Assembly: GCF_014648315.1 (NCBI RefSeq)
Contig: NZ_BMQW01000002.1
Span: 310,001 to 374,000 of the forward strand
Source: Shewanella ulleungensis
GTDB lineage: Bacteria > Pseudomonadota > Gammaproteobacteria > Enterobacterales > Shewanellaceae
Reading direction: 5' to 3'
DNA: 64,000 bases
Under the pieces are notes generated by a model that worked only from the letters and a program-made list of their open reading frames with translations, was not told the origin of the DNA and searched no databases. Shown here piece after piece: positions 1-10,425 of the stretch (the first letter of the stretch is position 1; every line of letters begins with the position of its first letter). A program made the translations under genes and the position numbers.

Positions 1-1158
<1,158 letters not shown>

Positions 1159-1178
1159 TTTGCTCATTTGAGGATATC

Positions 1179-1937
1179 GTGTACGCAGATAGCCAAAATG
1201 ATATAACCCGCCTTGTAGTGCGCTGTGCGCAATTACTGCTGGCCTATGGTGCTGAGTCTGATCTTGTTGAAGAGATCAGCCAGCGTCTTGGCAAAGCGCT
1301 CGGACTTGCCAGTATCGAACTGTCTATTTCTTCTAATGCATTAGTGCTCACTAGCCTTGTGCATGGACGTTGTATTACTACAACTCGGCGTATTCGAGCC
1401 CACGGCATTAATATGATGGTCATTTGCGAGCTCCAGCGCATATGCATCCTAGCTGAAAAAGGGATTTATGGTGCAAACGAGGTTCGGCGTCGTTTAGCGC
1501 ACATAAAACCAAAAACTTACCCCGCAATAGCTGTTGTTCCCATGATTGGCTTGTCTTGTGCCAGCTTTTGTCATTTGTTTGATGGCGACATGATCGCTAG
1601 CATAATTACTTTTTTTGCCTCTTCTATCGGCATGATCGTACGGTTATTTTTTGCCTCTCGGCACTTCAATTTGTTAGTTAATTTTTCAATTACTGCCTTT
1701 GTTATTACAGCGGTTGCGCAAATTGGCTATATTTGGCCCATTACAACGACTCCGCAAGCAACGATGGCGGCCAGCGTACTGATGTTAGTTCCCGGTTTCC
1801 CATTAATAAATGCTATTTCCGATATGGTTAAAGGCCATATGAATGTGGGTATTTCGCGTTGGGGGCATGCAACCTTATTGACCCTTGCTTCGGTAATTGG
1901 TATTACGATTGCTATGCAAATGGGCGGGATTTTTTAA
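1179..1937 (+). CDS. Threonine/serine exporter, ThrE N-terminal half (DUF1212)
   Basis: Membrane protein of the ThrE family (PF06738 type), 252 aa: a soluble N-terminal part of about 120 residues, then several hydrophobic helices (from about residue 115). The start is GTG at 1179 with GAGGA four bases upstream. Corynebacterium ThrE is one long chain. Here, as in many proteobacteria, the chain is split: the next gene carries the C-terminal membrane domain and starts one base inside this stop codon (TAATG), so the two are surely co-translated. Expected role is proton-driven efflux of threonine and serine across the inner membrane; substrate is inferred from the family only. Confidence 0.85.
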   Translation: MYADSQNDITRLVVRCAQLLLAYGAESDLVEEISQRLGKALGLASIELSISSNALVLTSLVHGRCITTTRRIRAHGINMMVICELQRICILAEKGIYGANEVRRRLAHIKPKTYPAIAVVPMIGLSCASFCHLFDGDMIASIITFFASSIGMIVRLFFASRHFNLLVNFSITAFVITAVAQIGYIWPITTTPQATMAASVLMLVPGFPLINAISDMVKGHMNVGISRWGHATLLTLASVIGITIAMQMGGIF

Positions 1938-2407
1938 TGCTATCTTTATTAAGCATCTTACTACATGACGCCTTTTTCTCTGCAATACCTGCCGTTGGAT
2001 TTGCGATGGTGTTTAATGTCCCTAAACGTTATTTGATTTATTGTGCTATTGCTGGTGCCATAGGTCATAGTTTTAGAACATTATTATTGCAGTTTTCTAT
2101 GCCTATCGAGTGGGCTACGTTTGTTGCAGCGGCAATGGTCGGTGTTATCACCATCCAGTTTGCCAAACGCCATTTAGCGCCACCATTAATGTACGCTGTA
2201 GCTGCAATTATTCCTATGGTTCCAGGCACTTATGCTTTTAATACAGTAATCGCACTTATTCAATTAACTGCGCAAAGCCAAGTTAGCCCAGAGCTCACAG
2301 CCCAAGTTATCCTTAATGGTTTAAAAACTGTATTTATCCTAGGCGCTCTGGCTGTTGGGTTGGCATTGCCGAGCCTGCTTTATTACCGCACCAGACCGAT
2401 TATTTGA
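1937..2407 (+). CDS. Threonine/serine exporter, C-terminal half (ThrE_2/DUF3815)
   Basis: A 156-aa, almost entirely hydrophobic protein with four or five membrane segments, matching the C-terminal half of ThrE exporters (PF12821 type). The start is the ATG at 1937 that overlaps the TAA of the preceding gene by one base. The upstream in-frame ATG at 1859 is inside the previous gene and gives a non-hydrophobic, atypical leader, so it is rejected. It probably forms a two-subunit exporter with the DUF1212 protein. Confidence 0.83.
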   Translation: MLSLLSILLHDAFFSAIPAVGFAMVFNVPKRYLIYCAIAGAIGHSFRTLLLQFSMPIEWATFVAAAMVGVITIQFAKRHLAPPLMYAVAAIIPMVPGTYAFNTVIALIQLTAQSQVSPELTAQVILNGLKTVFILGALAVGLALPSLLYYRTRPII

Positions 2408-2480
2408 TTTGATAAACTGAACCGCAATTTCAATAAAGTAGTCTGTTCGTCTATTCCTCGAGATAATAAGGATTTACTCA

Positions 2481-2963
2481 ATGCGTATCGCAATGATTGC
2501 CGCTATGGCCAATAATAGAGTCATAGGTAAGGACAACAAAATGCCATGGCATTTACCGGAAGACTTACGCCATTTTAAGGCCATGACACTTTCTAAACCG
2601 GTGATCATGGGACGCAAAACCTTTGAATCAATTGGCCGACCATTACCTGGGCGCCACAATATTGTAATTAGTCGTAATCCTCTGCTGACGATTGATGGCG
2701 TGACATGTGTTACCGACTTTGATGCTGCACTTAATGTTGCTGGTGACTGTGAAGAAGTCGTGGTTATTGGTGGCGGCCAACTTTACGAACAATTACTACC
2801 CCAAGCTGACGTGTTATACCTAACTATGATTGATTTAGACGTCGAAGGTGACACACACTTTCCCGCTTGGGATGATGGTTCGTGGCATATTGAAAACTCA
2901 GAAACTGCAACAAACGACAAAGGATTGCAATATAGCTTTAACACATTGGTAAAAAAGTGTTAA
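2481..2963 (+). CDS. folA: Dihydrofolate reductase
   Basis: Reduces dihydrofolate to tetrahydrofolate with NADPH, in the cytoplasm, feeding thymidylate and purine synthesis. Length 160 aa, close to E. coli FolA (159). Visible landmarks: N-terminal MIAAMANNRVIGKDN, the catalytic loop PWHLPEDL with the acid at residue 28, the NADPH-binding segment GRKTFESIG, and VVIGGGQLY. The start ATG at 2481 has AAGGAT eight bases upstream. It stands alone between the exporter pair and a small exported protein. Confidence 0.97.
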   Translation: MRIAMIAAMANNRVIGKDNKMPWHLPEDLRHFKAMTLSKPVIMGRKTFESIGRPLPGRHNIVISRNPLLTIDGVTCVTDFDAALNVAGDCEEVVVIGGGQLYEQLLPQADVLYLTMIDLDVEGDTHFPAWDDGSWHIENSETATNDKGLQYSFNTLVKKC

Positions 2964-3059
2964 ATTAATCACGTTTATACCCTGAATTAATATGCAACGG
3001 CGACCTTTACTGGCCACTGTATGCATAGCTAATAAAATATAAAAATAAAGGAGTGTCAG

Positions 3060-3467
3060 ATGCGTCTATTGCCTGTGGCTATTGCAGCCCTGATTGCAGC
3101 ATCTTCTGTGTCAGCCCCTGCTGTTGCCAATACAGAACAATTAGTAGCAAACATTTGTGATTATGTTAAGTCAGACGACAAAAATCGTTTACGTAAAAAG
3201 ATGAAAGAAACTCGAGTCAAATTACGTAACGTTTATTCTAGTATTTCTTGTGATGGCAGCAGTTTATTGCGTACTGCCTACAATTCAAATGCAAATGATG
3301 TCGGTGAGTTTATCGCAAAGCGTATGCCATCGTCTGACCTAGCAGCCCCTGAAGCAGATGGTAAAACCATCTTAGATTGGGCTTCGGCTAATGGTCATGA
3401 TAGCGGCCCCATTACTGATGCGATTAAAGGTCGTGTTGGTGGTGCTGGCGGTGAAGACGACGAGTAA
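3060..3467 (+). CDS. Small exported protein, DUF3718-like
   Basis: A 135-aa protein with a clear Sec signal peptide (MRLLPVAIAALIAASSVSAPAVA, cleavage expected near residue 23), so periplasmic. The mature part has two cysteines (about residues 32 and 59) that could form a disulphide, a basic central stretch and a Gly/Asp/Glu-rich tail. The pattern (ICDYVKSDDKNRLRKKMKE and DGKTILDWASANGH) fits the DUF3718 family found in Shewanella and relatives. No function is known to me. Start ATG follows AAAGGAG. It is followed by a strong terminator. Confidence 0.75.
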   Translation: MRLLPVAIAALIAASSVSAPAVANTEQLVANICDYVKSDDKNRLRKKMKETRVKLRNVYSSISCDGSSLLRTAYNSNANDVGEFIAKRMPSSDLAAPEADGKTILDWASANGHDSGPITDAIKGRVGGAGGEDDE

Positions 3468-3493
3468 TCGTTCGACTTAGTGAGATATACCAT

Positions 3494-3528
3494 AAAAAAT
3501 ACCGATAAGAGATTATCGGTATTTTTTT
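3494..3528 (+). terminator. Rho-independent terminator after the DUF3718-like gene
   Basis: A perfect stem AAAAAATACCGATAA / TTATCGGTATTTTTT with a GAGA loop, followed by T's. It lies 27 bases after the stop codon at 3467 and could also work on the opposite strand. Confidence 0.9.
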
Positions 3529-3564
3529 ATATTTTTAGCTAAAGGTAAATTGAATTAGGTATTA

Positions 3565-3587
3565 AAAAGGCCCTTGGAGGGCCTTTT
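3565..3587 (-). terminator. Rho-independent terminator of the chemoreceptor gene
   Basis: Stem AAAAGGCCCT / AGGGCCTTTT with a 3-base loop, located just beyond the 3' end of the minus-strand chemoreceptor gene. Confidence 0.85.
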
Positions 3588-3614
3588 ATCTATCATGTTA
3601 TAACATGCAAACCA

Positions 3615-5636
3615 TTACACTTTAAACTCTCGTACAGAGGCTTGTAGCTCTTCAGCAAGCATTGCAACTTGATGACTTGATTGAGCTGTTTGATCCGCAC
3701 CTGTGGCTGTTTCTTCAGAGATAGATGCAATGTGCTCTAGTTTTTCAGATACCTGCTGGCTAACAATATTTTGCTCTTGTGCTGCATGGGCAATATGGTT
3801 ACCCGAATCATAGGCTCTATGAACTGATTTACTGATAGTTTCAAGAGCAATGTTAGCTTGTTCATTTTTTTCTACACAGCTATTTGCTTGTGTACGTCCA
3901 AGCTCCATAACCGCGACCGCTTCTTGAGTGCCTACTTGGAGGACTTCAATCATCTGTTGAATTTCACTGGTGGAGTGCTGGGTGCGGGAAGCAAGATTAC
4001 GTACTTCGTCGGCAACTACAGCAAAACCACGGCCTTGTTCGCCAGCTCTGGCAGCTTCAATAGCAGCGTTTAAAGCCAGTAGATTAGTTTGATCTGCAAT
4101 GCCACGAATCACATCCAGAATTGAGCCAATTGAAGCACTGTCTGAGTGAACTTTGTTAATTACAACCCCTGCTTTAGCCACTTCATCAGCCAATGCAAGG
4201 ATGGTGTTTTTACTTTCTTCAGCAAGCGAGCGCATGTGCTGTGCTTCTTGATCTGCCTGCTTGATTTCATTTAAAGCTTGGTCTGCACTCATAGAGACTT
4301 GTTGTGCGCTTGAGCTTAATTCAGTTGTAGCGGTCGCAACCTGATCAACTTGGCTTTTTTGCTCTTGAATACCAATCGTTGTTTGCGAGGTAATTGCTGA
4401 TGTTTGCTCCGCTGCTGCCGCAAGTTGGTTGGCGCGGTCTACAATACCCACAATTAAGCTTCGTAAGCTGTCGACTAAACGATTACAGTTTTTGGCAAGT
4501 TCAGCAAACTCATCGTGTCCAGAATCATCTAACTTATGCGTTAAATCTCCTGAGGCAAGTACGTTAAGTGCCAAGTTCACTTTATCTAAAGACTGAGTTA
4601 GAGGTTTAACAACGGCATAACTCACAATGGCGGCCACAACAATGGCACAGAGAACAACCAGGAGGGTTTTATAAAATGCAGAATCAATGATGTTAAGTGC
4701 TTCATTGCTGATATCACCAGCAAAAGTGTCAATTGACTTAGCTAGTACTGTCATTTTTGCATTGACATCTTTAGCTGCAGTTTGCGTATCGTTTAATTGC
4801 TTTGTTGCAGCAAATTCATGATTTAGCTGTTGTTGCTTTAGTGCAATTATTGAGTCATTACCATTAAGCAATTTAAAGACTTTTGCGCTTTCGGCAGACA
4901 AGTCTTCTAAAATGGAGCTGCTGATCACGCCAGCACCTTGGCGATTAATGTAGTCGATTTTAGTTGTCGCTTCGCTAACCATATAATCAAGTTCTTTGAT
5001 GATGAGGTCATACTTACTTTGTTCGGTTGCAGCAACTAAGTCGTAAATAGTCGTAATAATATTAATTAGTGTGCCATCAACTAAACTTGCTGATGCAGCC
5101 AGGCTGAGCTCAGTTTCATCTTCACTTGTTTCTAAGTCAATCACGTCGAGTAGAATAGACGATGAGTCATCAGCGGCATTTTCTAAGTTACTGCGCATTT
5201 TTAAGAGTTTTTCTTGCAAGCTAAGCGCGCTTTCTCTTTCATTCAGCATGGTGTTTGCACTTGCTTCATACACGTTATAGCTTTTCGTTAACCCGTCTAA
5301 CGGAGAGGCAAGTTGATCCTGTTGACTGACTAAACTGCCTAAACGAGTCAAATCGCTTTTAAAACGATTGTCGAGTTCGGTCAGTTTTTTCTCGATAGCC
5401 GGAATTTTAGATGAGTGAGTGCTGTAATATGCTAGTACGGCTTCAATCTGTTGCGTGCTGAGGTTTTCACTTAAAATACTGGTCGCTTCTAACGCCGGTA
5501 AGCTGACAGTTTTAAGGATGGTAGTGCCGTCCTTGATGCTGTTGTTACTGAGTAGAGTTACAATCCCGAGGACCACAAGTAACAGTGTTATAACGGTAAA
5601 ACCGCCAATAACCCTGGTCGCTACATTAATTTTCAT
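3615..5636 (-). CDS. Methyl-accepting chemotaxis protein
   Basis: Transmembrane chemoreceptor, 673 aa. Layout: short N-terminal tail, TM1 (about residues 10-30), a periplasmic helical sensor domain of about 290 residues, TM2 (about 327-347), HAMP domain (about 350-400) and a long cytoplasmic signalling coiled coil. The hairpin tip has the conserved [21 protein letters not shown] and [19 protein letters not shown] motifs that contact CheA and CheW. The C-terminus ends REFKV without an NWETF-type CheR tether. The ligand cannot be told from sequence; the sensor has the four-helix-bundle look of Tar-like or HBM domains. It is monocistronic with a terminator downstream. Confidence 0.93.
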   Translation of the reverse strand: MKINVATRVIGGFTVITLLLVVLGIVTLLSNNSIKDGTTILKTVSLPALEATSILSENLSTQQIEAVLAYYSTHSSKIPAIEKKLTELDNRFKSDLTRLGSLVSQQDQLASPLDGLTKSYNVYEASANTMLNERESALSLQEKLLKMRSNLENAADDSSSILLDVIDLETSEDETELSLAASASLVDGTLINIITTIYDLVAATEQSKYDLIIKELDYMVSEATTKIDYINRQGAGVISSSILEDLSAESAKVFKLLNGNDSIIALKQQQLNHEFAATKQLNDTQTAAKDVNAKMTVLAKSIDTFAGDISNEALNIIDSAFYKTLLVVLCAIVVAAIVSYAVVKPLTQSLDKVNLALNVLASGDLTHKLDDSGHDEFAELAKNCNRLVDSLRSLIVGIVDRANQLAAAAEQTSAITSQTTIGIQEQKSQVDQVATATTELSSSAQQVSMSADQALNEIKQADQEAQHMRSLAEESKNTILALADEVAKAGVVINKVHSDSASIGSILDVIRGIADQTNLLALNAAIEAARAGEQGRGFAVVADEVRNLASRTQHSTSEIQQMIEVLQVGTQEAVAVMELGRTQANSCVEKNEQANIALETISKSVHRAYDSGNHIAHAAQEQNIVSQQVSEKLEHIASISEETATGADQTAQSSHQVAMLAEELQASVREFKV

Positions 5637-5911
5637 ACAATACTCCGACTATTATTATTTGATCCTGGTTTTTTATTAGTGATTTTTGATATTGAATGAA
5701 TTAATGAACACATGTTTCTCAGGCAAATTTCATTAATTCTCAGATTTATATCAATCACTTTTTGGTATAACAGCTTTTTAAAGGACTGTTTTGATGTACA
5801 CAGATAGTATTTGTAAAGCTTCACTTTTATTTATAGGGTCGTTCGAGCTTTTACAGCAAGATCAGATAAACAATATGATTGCTATCGGCAAATTGCTACT
5901 TTAGTTTAACG

Positions 5912-6730
5912 TTAAATTAACCTTTTTTGGGTAATTTTTTCATTCTTTTCAAGATGCCACAACGTGAGGTGCTCGCCCCAACAACAACCTGTGTCTAACG
6001 CCATAAAATGAGGTTGAGGTGTTTGTCCCATCAGCGCTGCCCAATGGCCAAATACTAGCGTGTTTTGCGGGGCGCAGCGTGAAGGAAATTCAAACCAGGG
6101 GGCTAGCTCAGACGAAGTTTGCTGTTGTGGTGGTGTTTTGCATTTAAAATCAAGGCGACCATCTGAGTGCAAAAAACGCATTCGTGTTAAGGCGTTGATA
6201 CAATAACGTAACCGATTAATACCTTGTAACTCACTTGACCATTGCTCTGAATCTTCAGTATACATTTGTGCGATTAACGCCGTTAAGTAATCATCTTTTC
6301 GTAGAGCAATGCTGACCTGCTCAGCTTCTTGTAACAGGGTGTCGATATCCCATTGTGGTGGAACGCCTGCATGCGTCATGATGATATTGTGTTCTGGCAA
6401 TGTGCGAACTAACGGTTGTTGTCTGAGCCAATCGATCAGTTGATTGATATCGGGCGCGTTAAGTAACTCACTAAGATGATCTTGTGGATGAGGTCGTTTT
6501 AACTTTCCATGCAGTGCCAGTAAATGCAAATCATGATTGCCGAGCACCACTTTCGCGGAGTTTTGCAGTGACTTGCAAAACCTTAACGTTGCCAACGATT
6601 CGCTTCCACGGGCGACTAAATCGCCGACCGCCCACAACTCATCTTTAGATGGGTTAAAGTCTACTTTTTGTAATAGTAAGGTTAGCTCTGCAAAGCATCC
6701 TTGAATATCACCAACAAAATAGTGTGCCAT
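5912..6730 (-). CDS. apaH: Symmetrical bis(5'-nucleosyl)-tetraphosphatase
   Basis: Hydrolyses Ap4A to two ADP and can decap Np4-capped RNAs. Length 272 aa, as E. coli ApaH. Metallophosphatase motifs are intact: GDIQGC (residues 7-12), GDLVARGSES (about 37), GNHDLHLLAL (about 63), THAGVPP (about 123) and GHWAAL near the C-terminus. It is the last gene of the lptD-surA-pdxA-rsmA-apaG-apaH string and begins 2 bases after apaG stops. Confidence 0.96.
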   Translation of the reverse strand: MAHYFVGDIQGCFAELTLLLQKVDFNPSKDELWAVGDLVARGSESLATLRFCKSLQNSAKVVLGNHDLHLLALHGKLKRPHPQDHLSELLNAPDINQLIDWLRQQPLVRTLPEHNIIMTHAGVPPQWDIDTLLQEAEQVSIALRKDDYLTALIAQMYTEDSEQWSSELQGINRLRYCINALTRMRFLHSDGRLDFKCKTPPQQQTSSELAPWFEFPSRCAPQNTLVFGHWAALMGQTPQPHFMALDTGCCWGEHLTLWHLEKNEKITQKRLI

Positions 6731-6732
6731 GA

Positions 6733-7113
6733 TTACTGTAAAATGCCTGGTACGGCTAATCTAAACGCCGGAATAGCTGCTAAAAAACGCTTGCCTTGCG
6801 CATCTTCCATTCCATAAGACCCATGCATAAAGCCTACTGGCGTTTCCATGACGGTGCCGCTTGAATACTGATAAGCCGTATTGGGCGAAATTGTCGGGGT
6901 TTCACCTACAACGCCAGGGCCTTTTACTTCACTTTCTTTGCCATTAGCGTCGGTAATAATCCAGTGACGATCTTTGAGTGTGACCTTACTGTCACCTAAA
7001 TTGATGATGGTAATGGTATAACTAAAAAGGTATTTGTTGTCGGCAACATCTGATTGTTGTTCTAGATATTGGGTGTCGACTTTAATTTTTATCGGAGATT
7101 CGCCTTGGCTCAT
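6733..7113 (-). CDS. apaG: ApaG protein
   Basis: A 126-aa beta-sandwich protein of the ApaG family. The conserved core includes NRYLFSYTITI-like (here NKYLFSYTITIIN), RHWIITDANG, GPGVVGE and the C-terminal MHGSYGM. Role is unclear; the family has been linked to Co2+ tolerance and Mg2+ movement in Salmonella, and the fold recurs in eukaryotic FBA/Poldip2 proteins. The start is the ATG at 7113 (MSQGESPIK), preceded by AGGAT. A longer in-frame extension to 7221 would run through the rsmA terminator and rsmA coding sequence and is rejected. Confidence 0.94.
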   Translation of the reverse strand: MSQGESPIKIKVDTQYLEQQSDVADNKYLFSYTITIINLGDSKVTLKDRHWIITDANGKESEVKGPGVVGETPTISPNTAYQYSSGTVMETPVGFMHGSYGMEDAQGKRFLAAIPAFRLAVPGILQ

Positions 7114-7136
7114 TCTACATCCTGTCTTTAAAACAA

Positions 7137-7164
7137 AAGGGCATGCTCGTATTGGCATGCCCTT
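7137..7164 (-). terminator. Hairpin/terminator between rsmA and apaG
   Basis: On the minus strand AAGGGCATGC / GCATGCCCTT with an 8-base loop, followed by TTGTTTT, four bases past the rsmA stop codon. It probably works as a partial terminator, lowering apaG-apaH expression relative to the upstream genes. Confidence 0.75.
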
Positions 7165-7168
7165 ATTA

Positions 7169-7975
7169 TTACTTTTTGTTGTCACACAGTAAATTAGCCA
7201 TCGCGACATACTGCGGAACACTGATTTGTTCTGGCCGCATACTTGAGTCGATATTTAATGATGCAAAATCATCATCAGACAGTAAAGCTTTTAGGTTATT
7301 TCGTAATGTTTTACGGCGCATACTAAACGCTGTTGAACATAAGTGTCGTAGCACATTCACATCTTTACATGGCCAAGGTTTAACTTCGTATGGCAACAAA
7401 CGCACTACTGCGGAGTCAACTTTAGGTGCTGGTGTAAAGCAATGCGGTGGCACTTCAAGTACAGGAACAACCTGACAGAAGTACTGGGCCATAACGGTCA
7501 AGCGTCCATAAGCTTTTGTGCCTGGGCTGGCTGATAAACGCAATACCACTTCTTTTTGTAGCATGAAGTGCATCGTTTCAATTTGTTCAGCAAACTCAAA
7601 CAAGTGAAACATCAACGGCGTTGAAATGTTATAAGGCAAATTACCAAACACTTTCATCTTTTTGCCAGGTTGTTGTAGTTTCGAAAAATCAAACTGCAGC
7701 GCGTCACCTTGATGAATGGTTAACTTGTCTTTAAGAATAGGGTGTTGTTGTAAACGTTCTACTAAGTCACGGTCTAATTCAACAACGGTTAGGTTATTAA
7801 TGGTGTCTGCAACCGGCTCGGTTAAGGCTCCAAGACCTGGACCAATTTCAATCATTACATGATCGTTATCAGGTGCGATAGCACCGACAATACTGCTGAT
7901 CACGCCTTGATCGGTAAGAAAGTTTTGTCCAAAACGTTTTCTGGCCGTGTGGCCTAAATGTACTTTATTGCTCAT
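7169..7975 (-). CDS. rsmA: 16S rRNA (A1518/A1519-N6)-dimethyltransferase
   Basis: RsmA/KsgA dimethylates two adjacent adenosines in the 3' hairpin of 16S rRNA during late 30S assembly. Length 268 aa, typical. The SAM site [10 protein letters not shown] (about residue 43) and the catalytic motif NLPYNIS (about 113) are present, and the N-terminus has the usual RKRFGQNFL. It is separated by 9 bases from pdxA, as in E. coli. Confidence 0.97.
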   Translation of the reverse strand: MSNKVHLGHTARKRFGQNFLTDQGVISSIVGAIAPDNDHVMIEIGPGLGALTEPVADTINNLTVVELDRDLVERLQQHPILKDKLTIHQGDALQFDFSKLQQPGKKMKVFGNLPYNISTPLMFHLFEFAEQIETMHFMLQKEVVLRLSASPGTKAYGRLTVMAQYFCQVVPVLEVPPHCFTPAPKVDSAVVRLLPYEVKPWPCKDVNVLRHLCSTAFSMRRKTLRNNLKALLSDDDFASLNIDSSMRPEQISVPQYVAMANLLCDNKK

Positions 7976-7984
7976 TAAAATGGG

Positions 7985-8968
7985 TTACTTACTTTTTGAG
8001 GCCAATTCGATGGCTTTGTTTAATGCACAGGTAAAACTGCCGCTATCCGCTTTTCCGGTACCAGCGAGTTCTAGTGCTGTACCATGGTCGACTGAGGTGC
8101 GGATATAAGGTAAACCTAAGGTAATATTGACCGACTTGCCAAATCCTAACGATTTAAGCACAGGTAATCCTTGGTCATGATACATGGCGAGCACCACGTC
8201 AGCTTGTTCAAGGTACTTTGGCTGGAATAGAGTATCTGCTGGCAGTGGGCCAACAATATCCATACCTTGCGCACGTAACTCGTTTAACGCGGGGATCATG
8301 GTATCAATTTCTTCACGACCTAAATGGCCGTCTTCTCCTGCATGCGGGTTTAAACCACATACATAAATTTTAGGTGAACCTAAACCAAATTTACTCACTA
8401 GTTCACGGTGTAAAATGCTAATGATATGGTGCAATCTGTCACGTGTAATTGCTTTAGCTACATACGCTAACGGGATGTGCGTGGTCATTAAGGCAACTTG
8501 TAAGCCTGGCGTTGCTAGCATCATAACAACGTCGGCACAGTTTGCTTGTAACGCAAAAAACTCAGTATGGCCACTAAATGGAATACCGGCTTGATTGATA
8601 ATGCCTTTGTGCACGGGGCCTGTCACGACCGCATCAAACTCATTAGACATGTTTTTTTCGCCAGCGTAACGCAAGGTATCAACAACATAGGCGCTGTTGG
8701 CTTCGTTTAATCCCCCACATTCACAAGGCTCAGCTAATGAAAATGGCACTATAGTTAAAGTGCCTGCTGCTTGAGGTTTTGGCGGTTGTGACGGTTGATA
8801 AGGTTTGAGTTGCAAAGGGAGTCCAAGTAATTTGGCTCTGCTCATCAATAAATCTGGATCGGCACAAACAACTAACTCAGCAGACCAAGCCTGCTGAGCG
8901 AGTTTGATGACTAAGTCGGGGCCAATGCTTGCTGGTTCACCGGGAGTAATAGCAATACGTTTAGTCAT
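7985..8968 (-). CDS. pdxA: 4-hydroxythreonine-4-phosphate dehydrogenase
   Basis: NAD-dependent oxidation of 4-phosphohydroxy-L-threonine, an essential step of DXP-dependent pyridoxal phosphate synthesis. Length 327 aa, as expected. Visible motifs: N-terminal [22 protein letters not shown], the substrate/metal site [21 protein letters not shown] and [11 protein letters not shown] with the metal-ligand histidines. It lies between surA (10 bases) and rsmA (9 bases), the standard order. Confidence 0.97.
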   Translation of the reverse strand: MTKRIAITPGEPASIGPDLVIKLAQQAWSAELVVCADPDLLMSRAKLLGLPLQLKPYQPSQPPKPQAAGTLTIVPFSLAEPCECGGLNEANSAYVVDTLRYAGEKNMSNEFDAVVTGPVHKGIINQAGIPFSGHTEFFALQANCADVVMMLATPGLQVALMTTHIPLAYVAKAITRDRLHHIISILHRELVSKFGLGSPKIYVCGLNPHAGEDGHLGREEIDTMIPALNELRAQGMDIVGPLPADTLFQPKYLEQADVVLAMYHDQGLPVLKSLGFGKSVNITLGLPYIRTSVDHGTALELAGTGKADSGSFTCALNKAIELASKSK

Positions 8969-8977
8969 TGATCTTGC

Positions 8978-10282
8978 TTAACCTCGTTTTGTTTCAGGCT
9001 CAATAATTTCAATATAAGCTTCAGAGCGCATTTCATCTAACCAGTTTTGTAATTCTTCGTTAAATTTACGACGGAAGATTAACTGATGAGCTCGATTACT
9101 GTTAAATTGATCGGTTGCATCAGTCGTTCGACGAGATTCGAGTTGCACAATATGCCAGCCGTGTGTTGTACGGAACGGCTCACTGATTTGACCTTCGCTT
9201 AAACTGGCTAAAGTTTGAGAGAATTCAGGTACATACATACCAGGATCCGCCCAACCTAATTCACCACCTTTTGCCCCTGAACCTGGATCTTCAGAATACT
9301 GTTTAGCTAACTTAGCAAAGTCGGCTTCACCATTACGAACTTGCACTAAAAAGTTGTCTAGCATCGCTTTAGCACGCTCTTCCGATAAAATCGGTGACGG
9401 CTTTAAAAGAATGTGACGTGATTTCACTTCAGACACTTCTTGAGTTTGCAGTCCGCGCGTGTCGATTACTTTAATAATATGAAAACCAGAACCTGATTTG
9501 ATAGGACCAATAATATCGCCTTTTTTAGCGCTATTAACCACTTCAGCAAACAAGGTTGGCATTTCATTGATGTTCATGAAATCCCAAATACCGCCTTCAA
9601 GTGCTTTAGGGCCTGAAGATGATGCAATAGCAGTACTGCGGAAATCGTCGCCTTCATTTAAGCGTTTTAGGACGATCTCAGCACGGCGGCTTGAGCTTTC
9701 TAACTGCTCACTGCTTGGGTTGCTTGGCACTTCAATTAAGATGTGACCAATTTGAAATTCAACATCTTTTAAGCCTTGCTCTTCAATAAGCTTTACGAGG
9801 CCATTGATTTCTTGAGGAGATACCTGAATGCGACGTTGAACTTGGATACGTTGAATTTCACCTAAGGTGATCTCTTGGCGCAACTGTTCACGGTATTGGT
9901 TAAAGCTGGTACCTTCGCTTTCAATAGATTGTTGCATTTGCGCCACAGACATTTTCTGTTCTTTGGCGATGTTTTCGATAGTTTGGTCTAATTGGAGATC
10001 ACCAATTTGTAAACCAATACGCTCAGCCATTTGCATTTGCAGGTGGGTTAGAATAAGACGTTCAATAACCTGAGTGCGTAGTGCCTCTTCCGATGGCAAA
10101 GTTTGGTTAGCTGCTTTTGCGTTTGCTCTAACAGTGGTAATCATATTTTTGATTTCACTTTCGAGAACAATACCATCATTAATTTGAACTGATACGCGGT
10201 CTAATGGTACTGGCGCTGCAACACTGGTTTGGCTCATTGCCAGTGCGAGTAATGCAAAAATCATTTTTTTACTGTGTTTCAT
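8978..10282 (-). CDS. surA: Periplasmic chaperone/peptidyl-prolyl isomerase SurA
   Basis: Escorts unfolded outer-membrane proteins across the periplasm. Mature protein: N-terminal chaperone domain, two parvulin (PpiC) domains (about residues 165-275 and 285-385) and a C-terminal helix. The start is taken as ATG 10282 (MKHSKKMIFALLALAMS..., cleavage after VAA), preceded by AAGGA; an upstream in-frame start at 10300 adds six residues and lacks a good ribosome site. 434 aa matches the family. Immediate upstream neighbour is lptD, one of its clients. Confidence 0.96.
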   Translation of the reverse strand: MKHSKKMIFALLALAMSQTSVAAPVPLDRVSVQINDGIVLESEIKNMITTVRANAKAANQTLPSEEALRTQVIERLILTHLQMQMAERIGLQIGDLQLDQTIENIAKEQKMSVAQMQQSIESEGTSFNQYREQLRQEITLGEIQRIQVQRRIQVSPQEINGLVKLIEEQGLKDVEFQIGHILIEVPSNPSSEQLESSSRRAEIVLKRLNEGDDFRSTAIASSSGPKALEGGIWDFMNINEMPTLFAEVVNSAKKGDIIGPIKSGSGFHIIKVIDTRGLQTQEVSEVKSRHILLKPSPILSEERAKAMLDNFLVQVRNGEADFAKLAKQYSEDPGSGAKGGELGWADPGMYVPEFSQTLASLSEGQISEPFRTTHGWHIVQLESRRTTDATDQFNSNRAHQLIFRRKFNEELQNWLDEMRSEAYIEIIEPETKRG

Positions 10283-10425
10283 CCACAAAATCCTTGGCAC
10301 ATTCGATTCAATAAAACTGGCAATACATCGCCAAAATAAGGTTTCTTCTTCATACTCAACAGCATGTTTGTTGTTATTGGACTATGAGTTTATCGCTAGG
10401 TTCAGCAATCTATCACAAAAGATTA

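Noticed and set aside
6733..7221. Longer ApaG starting at 7221
   Set aside because: The extra 36 residues read through the rsmA terminator and rsmA coding end; ATG 7113 has a proper ribosome site.
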